64,000 nucleotides of DNA from Ustulina deusta (taxonomy: Eukaryota > Ascomycota > Sordariomycetes > Xylariales > Xylariaceae). Location of the stretch: positions 1,984,001-2,048,000 of the forward strand of contig JAJNNX010000001.1 in NCBI GenBank assembly GCA_023159155.1, written 5' to 3'. The translations under genes and the position numbers were made by a program. Below the pieces are notes generated by a model. That model was not told the origin of the DNA. It ran no database searches and saw nothing but the letters and a program-made list of their open reading frames with translations. Below, one piece after another: positions 1 to 10,448 of the stretch. Each line of letters starts with the position of its first letter. Within the stretch, counting starts at the first letter, position 1.

Positions 1-914
1 GGGTCTTATCGTTAGGTTTTGTCGTTAGGTCTTGTCGTTGGTAGGTGTGCATGTGCGCATACCTGTTCGAATGGTTACATCATATCTCAAAGCTGATATT
101 TAATATAGGTATCGTATGATGATATTTCCAGCGTTTCCTGATTGTGGTGGTATGCTTTCAGCTATCCAGGCTATGCTGTTCGGATACTAGCTACATCAAT
201 AGCATGGCGAGCAAAGTAGTGAATTTAAATTAATCGACACACCATTGGTCGTCCAATAGATCAACATAGCTGGCTAGCGTTAGAACAATGCCCATAATCC
301 TCTCGCACACAAAAAAATACAGGAAGCGCTTTCGGTATAGGGTCTTGTTGAGGACGCGGATAGGGTTGAACAGCTAACCTCTTGATGAGCTTCTATACTA
401 CCATAGGTAGTAGCTGAACGCGCTAGCTGATTGAGGACCATGAGTGTTCCTGGGCATATTCTACCCCCACTCGCCGTTCTTATGACTTGCAGGCTGAGCA
501 GAACACCAGGTAGGTAATATCGTTAAGCACGTAAAAGGCAAGGACCCACGATAAAAGGTGGCTTAACTGTATCCCAAGGGATAAGGGACAAGGGATAGGG
601 ATCAGCGGCATCCACCTGAATTATATAAGAGCTGTCCGGGAATAGCAGGTGACCACTGTTTGTTCCGTAAGCTCAACACGCTGCTTACAGATGGATGGCT
701 TATTCTGACGCCTCCCCCTACGCCCGTCATAGAAAGGCACAGTCACTTAGGCAGACAAGCTTATGGAGTCTCATCATTGTGTGACTTGAATACGGGTTGT
801 ATATAAACCTATATAAAACAACTAGCTACTCAATATGAAGAAAAGCATACCCCCAAGTCCTCTCGCCTTTACACCCAAACTTGGAATGAAGAGGTGCGCA
901 CACGACACACAGAA
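1..914. other. Non-coding 5' flank
   Basis: No coding region is recognisable here. The first 40 bases hold three degenerate copies of a 13-bp unit (type TCTTGTCGTTAGG). The rest is ordinary intergenic sequence and the presumed promoter of the monooxygenase gene that starts at 915. Confidence 0.5.
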
Positions 915-2975
915 ATGGATAGGCAGCACAATGACTCTGCCTTCTCAGAAAGGCGAGCAGCCAGATCATTATCGATCATCGTAATTGGTGCCGGCATTGG
1001 CGGACTGGCGATTGGACTGTGCATGCGGAAGACAGGACACGAAGTTCGTGAGTGTCATTCTCTCTTGTTTATGCTCTTTTCTTCCGGAGGAGCGAAACCC
1101 CTGTTCCGGCTAGATCCATGTGTCGGAGTTACAGCATAGCCCTGTAGCCCTCATAAGATTTTGCTCATAAAGGAAGTAAGCTGATTCTTGATATGAAAGT
1201 AATTTTGGAAAGAAGACAGGAGATCACCGAGGTTGGAGCTGGAATCCAAATCCCCCCGAATGCTGCTCGTATTTTACGGAGATTCGGCGTGCTTAGCGAG
1301 GTTATGAATTATGCCACAGTGCTAGAGCAAAACAGCTTGAGGTGAGCGTGGATAAAGAGTTTCCAAACTTGATCGGCGACTCGACTGTTTAGGCCAAAGT
1401 TCTATTATTAACATGGCTTTAGACGATGGAAAGACGATGAGGAATTGGGCTCCGTTCCGTTGGTACCGGATATTGAGGACCATTTTGGCGCGCCACTGGC
1501 GGTCATCCATAGAGCTGATTTACAGCGTATTCTACTGGACGCCGCGATAGGATGCGGATGCAAAATCTTGAAAGACCATGAGGTTGTGGATATCGATGAG
1601 CAATTCTTGCCGGTGAGCACTTAACTTCCGACCTACGATGGATTTCGGATCGCGAATCAATTCCCGAGGGAGGCTAATTGGCACCTAGTACGTGAACCTA
1701 CCTACCCCTGATGCTTGACCGCTTCTGGTGCCGCTCTTCTGGGGGTTTAGTCGAGACGAAAACTTATTTAAGGAAGATCTAATAATATTTAATAGACGAA
1801 TTCTCGTGCGCAGCCGTGGTATCAATACCTGGATGTCAGCAGACCTGATCCTAGCCGCTGACGGGATGAGCTCGATTGTGCGACGGCGAATGGCTGTGGC
1901 AAGCGGCCATGATGACCATCTCGTTCCGGCTGGGGAATCAGCATATAGATTCTTGCTGCCAAGGGAGCTGATTAAACACGACAAAGCAGCGATGGATCTT
2001 CTTGGTAGAAATCATGGCATGCGGTATATGGGACCCGGCGGCCACATCAGTGAGTAATCAGCAGAGTCATTTTCTTACTGCTTTGGCGAGTTTCAGAGTA
2101 TAGAGGCATCTTCCCAGGCCGAAATATTCCCGGAGGCTTCGCGGGCTTTCGGAATTCCCACAGATCACGCTCAGAATGGCGATCACTGACTCCAACTGTT
2201 GTAGTGGCTTATCCTCTGAGGAAGAACACGCTATACAACGTGGTTCTCGTGCGCAAAGCCGACGGCAAGAAATTACAAAAAACAACTTGGACGACACAGG
2301 CCAAAAAGGAGGAGATCCTCGAGCAATATCGCGGGTGGTGTCCCGTAATCCATGCCTTGATCAATCATGTGCCCGCTTCTGGGGTCTTGGAAACTCCCAT
2401 GAACAACATGCCTCCTCTACCAACATGGGTGAAGGGGCAAATAGCCCTTGCGGGCGACGCGTGCCGTAGGTTCCCTCTATCATTTGTTTTTATTTACCTG
2501 TTTGGTATACCCATTCTGCGCTTGTTTGCTGCCGGTGCTGTTAGGCTAACCCTAGACCTTGACCGTCTGACACCGGATATACTAATGTCTGATTTTCTTA
2601 GATTATATGCTGCCTTACGTCGCACAAGGGGCAGCCAATGCATTAGAAGACGCTGGGACCCTAGCCATGGCTTTCACTTGCACAGATGAGATTGAATTAG
2701 CCCTTCAGCTGTACCAGTTCATCAGGAAAGATCGTAGCGAATGGATCCAGGCTAGTGCAACAAGCAACGGTCATACCTTGCATCTACCAGATGGCGAGGA
2801 GCAAAGAAGAAGGGATGACTCTATTCGAGCTGCGAGTAGAGGTAATGGTGCAAACCCTGATCAATGGAATGATAGAAAAACTCGGGAATTCATGTGGTGC
2901 GTTGACGTAATGGCCGAGACGATCAACAAATTCGAGTCTTTGGTGCGGGACGCAGGCATAAATCAGCAAAGGTAG
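915..2975 (+). CDS. FAD-dependent monooxygenase (salicylate hydroxylase-like)
   Basis: Predicted class A flavoprotein hydroxylase, about 458 aa, which would use FAD and NAD(P)H to hydroxylate an aromatic or polyketide-like substrate. Six exons give one frame: 915-1047, 1200-1341, 1423-1612, 1773-2049, 2205-2465, 2602-2975. The N-terminus carries the dinucleotide fold VIGAGIGGLAIG. LILAADGMSS is the family DG motif. GDACH followed by MLPYVAQGAANALEDAG is the GD motif and the usual 'LPY-AQGA--A-EDA' block near the FAD pyrophosphate. The ATG at 915 was chosen because the in-frame start farther upstream (894) is only GTG. The fourth exon start is the least certain: its acceptor (ttatttaag) is weak, but it is the only phase-compatible one I found. 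The substrate cannot be told. A YdcF-like gene follows on the opposite strand 42 bp after the stop. Confidence 0.85.
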
Positions 2976-3017
2976 AGAAGGATGTGCAATTTACGTAACA
3001 TGGGGAAGGGCTATGAA

Positions 3018-3686
3018 TTATGGTAAATGGCTATTGTATCCTCTCTGAATGAGTCGTTCCGCCGCCGCCCAGACCCGGTCTGGAATTTCCTGCGGGATCT
3101 GGAAACCCTTCGCTGGGTATTCTCGGATTCGGATCAGGTCACCGACTGCGATATTAATGACTAGATCTACCGGGTTGTCCTCGTTAGGATACTCGTCCCA
3201 GGTCAGTCGCGGTGATGTCACCAGGATTTTTGTGCTTGGATCGGGCCACTGCTTCTTGAAGGTCGCGAATGTTCGACGTTCCATATATGGCTTTTGAACG
3301 AGAATAAACGAGCAGATGGACAGCTGCTTTTCCTGAAGTAAAGCGTATGTGTAGCGGACGTTCTCGCCGGTGTTGGTCGAGCGTGGCTCAACTATCAGCT
3401 TCGCTTCGGGCACGCCCAAGCGGCGAGCGATGTCTGCAAAGACTTCGGCCTCGGGCTTGTCGAAGCGGCCGTGGGTGAGCTTGCCTGAGCCCCCGGAGAA
3501 GATGAGATGATCCCCGAAGCCGTCGAGAAACAGCTGGGCGGCTCGCTCGGCGACACGCGTGTCGAGGCTGCACAGGCAGAAAATCGCATCCGCCTTCTGA
3601 TCAATCTTGGTGTGCAGCTGATGGTATTCGTATAATGTCTCTGCATCCTGCTGCACGTCTGCCAGAGCTTGCAGGTCTGCTGACAT
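3018..3686 (-). CDS. DUF218 / YdcF-ElyC-SanA-like protein
   Basis: Intronless 222-aa protein with an ATG at 3686. It shows the DUF218 pattern: a hydrophobic strand with ADAIFCLCSLDTRVAERA, then HLIFSGGSGKLTHG, an EAEVFADIARRLGV block, and IVEPRSTNTGENVRY, where the conserved E-x-x-S-x-x-T-x-E-N motif lies. Bacterial relatives (YdcF, SanA, ElyC) have a Rossmann-like fold, and the fungal members lack an assigned reaction. Unlike SanA or ElyC it has no N-terminal membrane segment, so it is probably soluble. It is convergent with the monooxygenase and divergent from the ferric reductase. Family call firm, function unknown. Confidence 0.85.
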   Translation of the reverse strand: MSADLQALADVQQDAETLYEYHQLHTKIDQKADAIFCLCSLDTRVAERAAQLFLDGFGDHLIFSGGSGKLTHGRFDKPEAEVFADIARRLGVPEAKLIVEPRSTNTGENVRYTYALLQEKQLSICSFILVQKPYMERRTFATFKKQWPDPSTKILVTSPRLTWDEYPNEDNPVDLVINIAVGDLIRIREYPAKGFQIPQEIPDRVWAAAERLIQRGYNSHLP

Positions 3687-4159
3687 CCCTCCCGATCCCG
3701 ACGCGTATTTTGTATTTCTGTATTGTTTAGCCGAACCTAGATGCTGAGCATATTAAACCTTGTCGGGTAGGTAAGTAGGCAGCCTAAGTCAGGCAGTCTT
3801 TCCGAGGAATGCCCAAGTCAACCTCTCCGCATCTGATCAAGGTAAGAGGAGACCCTAAACCGGCCGGCATGGGACACTGCCCCATGGTCCGGGGCCTAGG
3901 CAGCAAGTACACTGCATCCTACAGGGTGTGGCTGCCCTGTCTTACTGCGCCGACAGCGGGTCCGGTAGCCATGTGCAGCAGGCACCTATCGTGCCTAACG
4001 TAATCGCACTGACCCCCACAGAGAGACGATCCACCCGGGATTATCAATCTGATAAGATCTTTGAATCCCAAACGCCTTGAGGATTGTCTAGATCACCCTA
4101 CTTCCTCCTCGGAAGCCTCGAGGGTTGACAGTCAAGGCGAGACCGTGTGTGCCACCGCA
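3687..4159. other. Divergent promoter region
   Basis: This 473-bp region lies between the divergent DUF218 gene and ferric reductase gene. It contains a short inverted repeat CATGGG-7 nt-CCCATG near 3868-3886 and the GATA-type site described separately. No exon was recognised, although the reductase reading frame stays open back to a TTG at 4061. Confidence 0.5.
4041..4055 (+). promoter_or_regulatory. SRE-type iron GATA site upstream of ferric reductase
   Basis: TTATCAATCTGATAA contains ATCTGATAA, an exact match to ATCWGATAA, the site bound by fungal iron-responsive GATA repressors (SreA/Sre/Urbs1 family). It abuts an inverted GATAA (TTATCA). It lies about 105 bp upstream of the chosen ATG of a ferric reductase, a class of gene these repressors control. 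The motif is seen directly; its function is inferred. Confidence 0.5.
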
Positions 4160-6055
4160 ATGCTACCAGGTATCAGCACCAGCGACAGAGAACGGGCTCT
4201 CGATATCTTTCGCCGAAGCCTCAGGACATCTCGACCTGCGCCGGGTCTGACGGACGCATCGAATCCCCTGGACGACCCGGAGAATCTAGCGTACCTGCGG
4301 GAATTGATCCAATACATCCTGGATGGCCGCACCATCGTCGCTTCGTATAACCTAGTTCTCCTCCTTGTTCTACTCCTTTTCGCCCTGTCCCATTTCTATC
4401 AACGCATCACCGACCGTCGGAAATGGACAGCCATCGAGCGAGACCTTGTCGCCGGCAATGCAGCTGCAGCTCCCGAAACAGCCGAGGACGGTGACAACGG
4501 CGCCGAATCGTCCTCTAGCAGCACCTTGGAGGGCTCGCTGTCGTCACAGCCCATCCATCTCAAACATCTCGATGTTGATACCGAGCGCCAGCCACTACTC
4601 GGGGTCCGGCGCCGACCGAGACGCGGCGTGTTTGCCACCATCCGCTCCCTGCTGATGTACCAGCCCGGCCCGATCCCCGTCATCAACCGCGTGCTTCCCT
4701 CAAACGGGACATCGCTGTTCGTGGCCGGGTATTTCGGCCTGAACATCTTCTCGCATCTCTTCAAGCTGCCGTTCGAGGCGAAGCATTTTTTCGCCTTTGC
4801 CGATCGTGCGGGCTACGTATTCATCGTCAACCTCCCTCTCTTGTATCTCCTCGCCGCCAAGAACCAGCCCTTGAAGCTCCTCACGGGCCGCTCGTATGAG
4901 GCTCTCAACATCTATCATCGCCGAGTGGGCGAGTTTATGTGCTTCGAGGCCTTTGTCCACTTTGCGGGCATGTTAATATGGAGGCTATTTCTGGAGCCTG
5001 AATGGCTCGCTACCGACAGCATCTGGCATTATTTCACGCATCCCTTGATCCTCGAGGGGATAGGCGCGTTTGTCTCGTACGAGCTACTGTATTTCACATC
5101 ACTTGCAAGTTTTCGTGAGAGGTGGTATGAGTTATTTCTTGCTTCTCATGTCGTACTGCAGATCGCCGCGCTTGTGTTTCTCTGGCTGCACTTTTTCACC
5201 AGTCGGCCGTACGTCCTTGCATCGTTGGTGATTTTCATCTCGGATCGGATTGTGTGGAGGATAGGGATGAAGTCGGCGACTGTCACCGCCGACGTCGAGG
5301 TTCTTGAAGACGGCGACACCGTGCTGCTCTCGGCTAATTGGGAAATACCACTTATGGAGCAACAGAAAGCGCCCTGGCGGGTTTTTGGCCGGAACATATT
5401 GCATGGATGGCACCCTGCTGACCACGTCTTCATATCGATCCCTAGCCTTGGTAGAAGCAACGCTTTGCAGGCACATCCTTTTACGATTGCATCTGCAGCT
5501 CCGGGTCTTGGTGGCATGTCGGCGCACGCCCAACTTGATCTTTTGATTCGAACATATTCTGGATTCACGTCAGAGCTCCTCAGGCATGCGCAATTAAACT
5601 CTACACTCTCGGTAAGGATAGACGGTCCTTACGGATCACAGGACCCGCTCAATATGCTTCGCGCGAGTAAGACAACTGTGCTCATCGCTGGCGGGTCCGG
5701 CATCGCTGTTGTCTTTCCCCTGCTTTGGGATTTAGCATTAGTACATCCAGGGAAGAGACAGATTCACCTGATGTGGGTAATCCACTCCAGATCTCAGCGC
5801 TCGTGGGTACCAGCCGACCGATTAGATCAACTGCGCCAGGCTGGTGTCTGTATTACCATTCCTCAGCCTACCGTCGAAGTAGGCAGGCCTGATATCGCCA
5901 ACTACATCACAGAGATTGCTAGCGCCTCTCTAGCTGATATTGGCGTAGTAGTGTCAGGACCTAATGGGCTTAACAGGACCGTTAGAAACACTTGCGCGCG
6001 GGAGGTTCGGTCTGGGATAGACATAGATCTACGCGTAGAGAAGTTTGGCTGGTGA
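4160..6055 (+). CDS. Ferric-chelate reductase (FRE/NOX family)
   Basis: Single-exon membrane flavocytochrome of about 631 aa that would move electrons from cytosolic NADPH through FAD and two haems to extracellular ferric chelates. The transmembrane core holds two histidine pairs with 13-residue spacing, His253/His267 and His330/His344, as expected for bis-haem coordination. The C-terminal half has the FAD motif HPFTIAS (439-445), DGPYG (488-492) and the NADPH loop GGSGIA (511-516), and ends with the family-typical ...RVEKFGW. An acidic/serine linker at about 105-130 separates a first hydrophobic segment from the core. The first in-frame ATG is at 4160; the frame is open back to a TTG at 4061 that overlaps the presumed GATA site, so I did not use it. 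The downstream MFS gene is convergent (189-bp gap). No signal peptide is obvious. Confidence 0.9.
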   Translation: MLPGISTSDRERALDIFRRSLRTSRPAPGLTDASNPLDDPENLAYLRELIQYILDGRTIVASYNLVLLLVLLLFALSHFYQRITDRRKWTAIERDLVAGNAAAAPETAEDGDNGAESSSSSTLEGSLSSQPIHLKHLDVDTERQPLLGVRRRPRRGVFATIRSLLMYQPGPIPVINRVLPSNGTSLFVAGYFGLNIFSHLFKLPFEAKHFFAFADRAGYVFIVNLPLLYLLAAKNQPLKLLTGRSYEALNIYHRRVGEFMCFEAFVHFAGMLIWRLFLEPEWLATDSIWHYFTHPLILEGIGAFVSYELLYFTSLASFRERWYELFLASHVVLQIAALVFLWLHFFTSRPYVLASLVIFISDRIVWRIGMKSATVTADVEVLEDGDTVLLSANWEIPLMEQQKAPWRVFGRNILHGWHPADHVFISIPSLGRSNALQAHPFTIASAAPGLGGMSAHAQLDLLIRTYSGFTSELLRHAQLNSTLSVRIDGPYGSQDPLNMLRASKTTVLIAGGSGIAVVFPLLWDLALVHPGKRQIHLMWVIHSRSQRSWVPADRLDQLRQAGVCITIPQPTVEVGRPDIANYITEIASASLADIGVVVSGPNGLNRTVRNTCAREVRSGIDIDLRVEKFGW

Positions 6056-6244
6056 TAATCGAGAATGGGTGCGTGCCTAAACATATTTGCACGAGTCCTT
6101 GCGGGCGCATTATTCAGGAAACTTTACATCGCTGGCGTTATTGCATGAGAACATATTGATAGAAAGAAGAAGCAAGGGCAATGTATATAGATAGCAATGT
6201 CGTGGGTTTTTATTGATCTGTGGAGTCGAGTCACTAAGCGTAAA

Positions 6245-7723
6245 CTAAATTGTATATCGGAATCCCTCTACCCCCTCGAGTACGATCTTGCCACTCGCAG
6301 CTAACTTATTTGCGAAGTGGAAATACACGGAGAAGGCAGCCACAATGGCTATCATCAGGATGTGTGACCCGATGGAGACCCATATCGCGGTGGGATACCG
6401 AGGTGCTTCCTGGGCCCGGACAATGAAGCTGCCGGCAATGCCACCAGCTCCGTTCAAAGCAGCCACGGCGGCGGCTGTGAAAGCGCGCTTCCATTGCCCT
6501 GCGATATTGTTTGCCTGGTACGCGGACAAGGCAGCCCAATTTGAAACGTAGGCACCCGTAGCAAGGAAGGTCCCGAAATACCGCACGGCATCTTGTTTGG
6601 CAAATCCTAACAGGCTGAAGCCGACGATCAAGGTAACGCAGTTGAAGATGATGACCGGGCCCCTGAGGCGATACTTGTCCCCGACGATAGACGAAAGCAA
6701 TACCGGTATGACGGCATAGTAGTACGGCGGAGCGTTGAGCAGAATCGCCTGGTTTTCGCTGAATCCGAGGCCGGCCTGCAGGATGCTGGGGAGGAAGTAC
6801 GACAGCGACGTGGAGACGATGTTGAGCAGGAAGAACATGACGGCGAAGCCGTAGATCTTGGGGTCCCCGGCGTGCATGAAGACCTTGGACCAAGCGAACT
6901 CCTCGACCTCGACATCCTTGCGGTCGGCATTGATGCGGGCGACGGCGAGCTCTTGTTCCGCCGGCGTCAGGAACCAGAGGGAGCGCTCGGCGTGGTCGGG
7001 GAAGTCGACCATCCAGAAGTACGTCGCGAGGCCGATGACGGCGGCGATGAGGCCTTGCACCAGGAACATGTATCGCCAGCCCGCGAGCCCGCCCCGGCCG
7101 TCCAACTGGTTGAGCCCGAAATTGACGATGCCGCCCGTGGCCAGGACGATGACCTCGCCCATCTGCAGGAACGCGAAGCGCGTCTGCTGCTCTCGGCGCG
7201 GATACCACGTCGAGATCAAGTACGTCAGGCCGGGGTAGATGCCGCTCGTCGAGGCGCCGAGCAGCACGCGCAGGGCGATCATCTGCTGCCAGGTCCGGAC
7301 GAAGGCGGTCGACAGGGTGATGACGCCGAACGAGAAGGTGATGAAGGAGAACCAGAGCCGGGGGCCGAAGGTGCGCACGGCCAGCGTCGACGGCAGCTGG
7401 AACGCGATGGAGCTGATGGTGAAGATGAAGATGGCGATGCTGAAGCGGTTCCCCGTCAGGCCCAGGTCCGTCGGCAGCGACGTTACCGCGGCGGAACTGA
7501 TGACGCCCGAGTCCAGCAGGTTCAGCGAGCACAGAAGGCCCGCGATCGTGCACAGGCGCAGGTCGACCTTGAGGCGCAAACGCCGCTCGAGGACGTTGTC
7601 TATCTCGACGTCCGTGGCGCCGCCTCCGCTCCCTTCCGACGCATCGATGTCGACACTGCGGGAAACGTCCTTGGTAGGCATCATCGTGGACAACAGTGGA
7701 TCCGGCGACGCTGGAACAGTCAT
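6245..7723 (-). CDS. MFS transporter, Dal5/Tna1-like anion:cation symporter family
   Basis: Intronless 492-aa transporter with about 12 membrane segments after a roughly 50-residue polar N-terminus. Family features include a LDSGVIS-type TM1, TGNRFSIAIF, the RVLLGASTSGIYPGLTYLISTWYPRREQQTR block, LDGRGGLAGWRYMF, and the late motif QANNIAGQWKRAF. The C-terminus ends GFRYTI, typical of this subgroup. Members carry nicotinate, allantoate, pantothenate or biotin-like acids; the substrate here cannot be assigned. The ATG at 7723 has no competing upstream start. Confidence 0.9.
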   Translation of the reverse strand: MTVPASPDPLLSTMMPTKDVSRSVDIDASEGSGGGATDVEIDNVLERRLRLKVDLRLCTIAGLLCSLNLLDSGVISSAAVTSLPTDLGLTGNRFSIAIFIFTISSIAFQLPSTLAVRTFGPRLWFSFITFSFGVITLSTAFVRTWQQMIALRVLLGASTSGIYPGLTYLISTWYPRREQQTRFAFLQMGEVIVLATGGIVNFGLNQLDGRGGLAGWRYMFLVQGLIAAVIGLATYFWMVDFPDHAERSLWFLTPAEQELAVARINADRKDVEVEEFAWSKVFMHAGDPKIYGFAVMFFLLNIVSTSLSYFLPSILQAGLGFSENQAILLNAPPYYYAVIPVLLSSIVGDKYRLRGPVIIFNCVTLIVGFSLLGFAKQDAVRYFGTFLATGAYVSNWAALSAYQANNIAGQWKRAFTAAAVAALNGAGGIAGSFIVRAQEAPRYPTAIWVSIGSHILMIAIVAAFSVYFHFANKLAASGKIVLEGVEGFRYTI

Positions 7724-8662
7724 CGTGCCGTCTTTTGTCTGCGGGCACAGGAAAGGGGAAAGTGGAAGGAGTCAGTTGGCCAGGTCTTTTGCTACCTCAC
7801 TCGCTCACAATTCCTTTCCTCGGCCGCCTGGTGTGAGTGATGTGGCATGCGACTCTCTTTCTTATCTCGGCTTGGCCAGCGTTACATCCATGGTCCGCTA
7901 GTCTCAGTATCCACCGGCTTTTCAGCTGAAGTGCGAGAGGGAGGGAAAATAAAAAAATAAAAAGTAAAAATGATAGAGCTCCAGCCAATTCATTGATTAC
8001 TAGAGCGATGACTAAATTCTAATGCAGCTTGTCGGAAGGGTCTAGAAGAAATCGCTGCTCGGCATCACTTACAGCACTCACCCGTCCATTAGTCCAAGAC
8101 AATGTTTGCTTTTTAACCGGAACTCTGTTGAGTAGGGAACACAACTTTCAACCAATACCAGCCACGCACGGCCAGAGTTGTTTTATTCAAGCCAGTTTTC
8201 CACTACGATATGGAGCTTGGTTTTGACTCCTTCGGCATTTATCTAGTGTCATTTAAGATCGCGGACGGCCCGGCCCTGCTTCGTGGCTAGCAACTAAGCT
8301 ACGCAGTCTAGTGCAGAGTTTAAAGTCAAGTACAAATATACAATTAGGGACGGCTATACTCATCTTAATCATTCATTGAGAACCTAACCAGCGCCTAAGA
8401 TACTGGCTTGAGGAGAACCATGGTGTGTAGTTCCACTAATTACCGAGATATGCCACCAGCCGAGCCTTTTGACTTACGTGTACCTAGATTGCGGAGATCG
8501 GATCGGAGAGATCGGCGGAATATGTATCCTGTCTCATATCTCCCACTCAAATTTCATGTCATGTATTGCTAAGCAGTAACGGTACCTACTACGTACACGT
8601 ACAGCATTCCCACGTGAGTCATACTATCCCCTATCGTCTATCGTGTCTCCATCGTACCGAGC
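7724..8662. other. Intergenic, no gene seen
   Basis: About 940 bp holding the presumed promoter of the MFS gene and the 3' flank of the phosphodiesterase gene. I see no conserved coding pattern, tRNA fold or notable repeat. Confidence 0.5.
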
Positions 8663-10448
8663 CTACTGAAGCCGTGGGACTCTAGCGGTGTTCGATAAAT
8701 TGTCCGCATTGAGTAAATCAACACCCAGCGCCTCCAATGGTTCCCACAGATATTCTCCAGGCAAATTCCCTATAACTGACGTTAGACAACCGAACACACC
8801 AGAAAAAGACATCTTCGCAACTCACAGTATCGAGCTACCAGCCCTTTCGCATGGGCTTGGCTGACCTGACTGGTAATCGTGTTCATCTGAGCAGTAGTCA
8901 AAGTCGCCGTACTGGCTGCTCCCACAACATCTTGGAAGTCTGCGGAGGCAACATAGGAGTTCTGCGATGTATAGTCTGCACCACCCAAGGCACCAAGATT
9001 CGCATCATAGAAGATGTCGCGGTCAGGCACTCCATCTCCGGTACTACAACACTTGGGGTTAGTTATCGACGTTTTTTGGGTGACCTGTGAGTGTTTCGGA
9101 ACTATGGGATACTTCTAGGACCAGGCCTTGACTCGGTAAAGAGCCTTTATACCTGGAAAAGTTGCCAGCACAAGGAGATGACCCCGAGAATTGCTTACCT
9201 TATACGGTCGAATGGTGCGCTGCCGCTCGCCACGACGGTGACTGCCTTTTTAACAAAGACACCACTTTCCAGCCTGCTCAGATATCCCGCCTGACGGAGA
9301 GGGTCCAGTGCTGTGACTACGGCGTCTAGGGTGCCGGTGTCGCTAGTCTTGAAGTCGACGAGCAGAACAAGTGTTTGGCCTGGCCGGCTTTTGTACACAG
9401 ATCCCCCATTGTGATCGATGATTGCCTTGAGAGCGTTCACGTATTGTCCCCGGAACGTTCGCCCAAGAGTCGGAAGAATATGCCCTATGATCACATCTCC
9501 CGAGAAGAGCCAGACGTCAGCCTCCATGCTAATACAACCGGCGCTCAAGGCCGCGAAGACTGGAACGTTTTGATCGTAATCATTGTGACTATGACATGGA
9601 GTTGGGAGGACACTGTTCAGCGAATCCAAGGGCCATGGGTTGAGCGGAGCCCCAGATCCTTTGTTGACAGTCTGAGCAACCAACACCGTTGTCGAGAGGA
9701 GCTTATTGAGGGCATCCTGCGTAGGTGGAACAGGGTTTCCCAATGCGTGATAACTGACGCCGTTCGTTCCGACTTGATACGTTCCTCCCTTCGTGTCGCC
9801 ATTGGTGGTCCCGTAGCATTGGCCGCCTACTGCGGAAAGCGTTCCGAGATATTTCTTGCAAGAAGTGGCTGGCTACTGTGAGTGCCCAAGCGACAGCTAT
9901 AAGATTGGTCGACTAACCATCAACTGTGTGAGTTGAGCTCAACTTATTATGGATCTCGACTAATCAATATTAGGAATCTCTCATAAATGTGAAGACCTAC
10001 TCTCGCTCGCTTACAATATACATAGCCTAAGAGCCCATACTTTGAAGGATCCATCCCGCCATTTAGGAAAACCTCAGTGGCCATAGACAAGTAATCCTGG
10101 CTCTTAACCGTGTTTCCGTGGGCCATATCACAGAATTTGTTGACGGCTGTGGTGAACCCCGTCCGTCGATCAGTACCGCTTCCGATAGTAACATCGGGGA
10201 TTGCCATCCAAGTACTCGAGCAGCTTGAGATATCATCCGTCACGAGGGCCGTCTTGTTGGAAAGGGCCGACGAGGCTGTGAGATTAGATGACACTGGACG
10301 GTACACTGGGGGATACGCTGGCCGGGGCACTGGCCGGCCCTGCGTAGCCAGCGTGGCCTGGATGAGTTAGCATTGTTCTTCAGGAGGGAAGCACGATGCT
10401 TACAAGCGCCGCGCTGACGGGAAGAAGCCCGAAAATGGTTGTCCGCAT
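8663..10448 (-). CDS. Secreted fusion: cysteine-containing module + AIM6-like PLC-type phosphodiesterase
   Basis: Five exons join into a 460-aa protein: 10404-10448, 10015-10357, 9199-9868, 8826-9043, 8663-8769. Residues 1-22 look like a signal peptide (MRTTIFGLLPVSAALATLA). Residues about 23-173 form a module with few cysteines ending in CYGTTNGDTKGGTYQVGT and VSYHAL, a pattern I associate with fungal secreted proteins but cannot name. Residues about 206-460 match the AIM6 family: PCHSHNDYDQNVP (220-232), ISMEADVWLF, LVLLVDFKT, GLVARYWNLPGEYLWE and VDLLNADNLSNTAR. The last exons join only after removal of two short introns with GTAAGC and GTGAGT donors. AIM6 belongs to the PLC-like phosphodiesterase superfamily; no substrate is established. 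The fusion is unusual because the reading frame runs through both parts without a stop or splice between them. Confidence 0.8.

Noticed and set aside
4061..4159. N-terminal extension of the ferric reductase
   Set aside because: Begins with TTG, overlaps the GATA site, and lacks any ATG. The first ATG at 4160 is preferred.
6872..7840. Long open frame (322 codons) opposite the MFS gene at 6245-7723
   Set aside because: Antisense of a well-supported transporter; low-complexity, charged translation with no family pattern. Open only because of the codon bias of the real gene.
915..10448. Secondary-metabolite biosynthetic cluster
   Set aside because: No polyketide synthase, peptide synthetase, terpene cyclase, prenyltransferase or cluster transcription factor is visible; a monooxygenase and a transporter alone are not enough.
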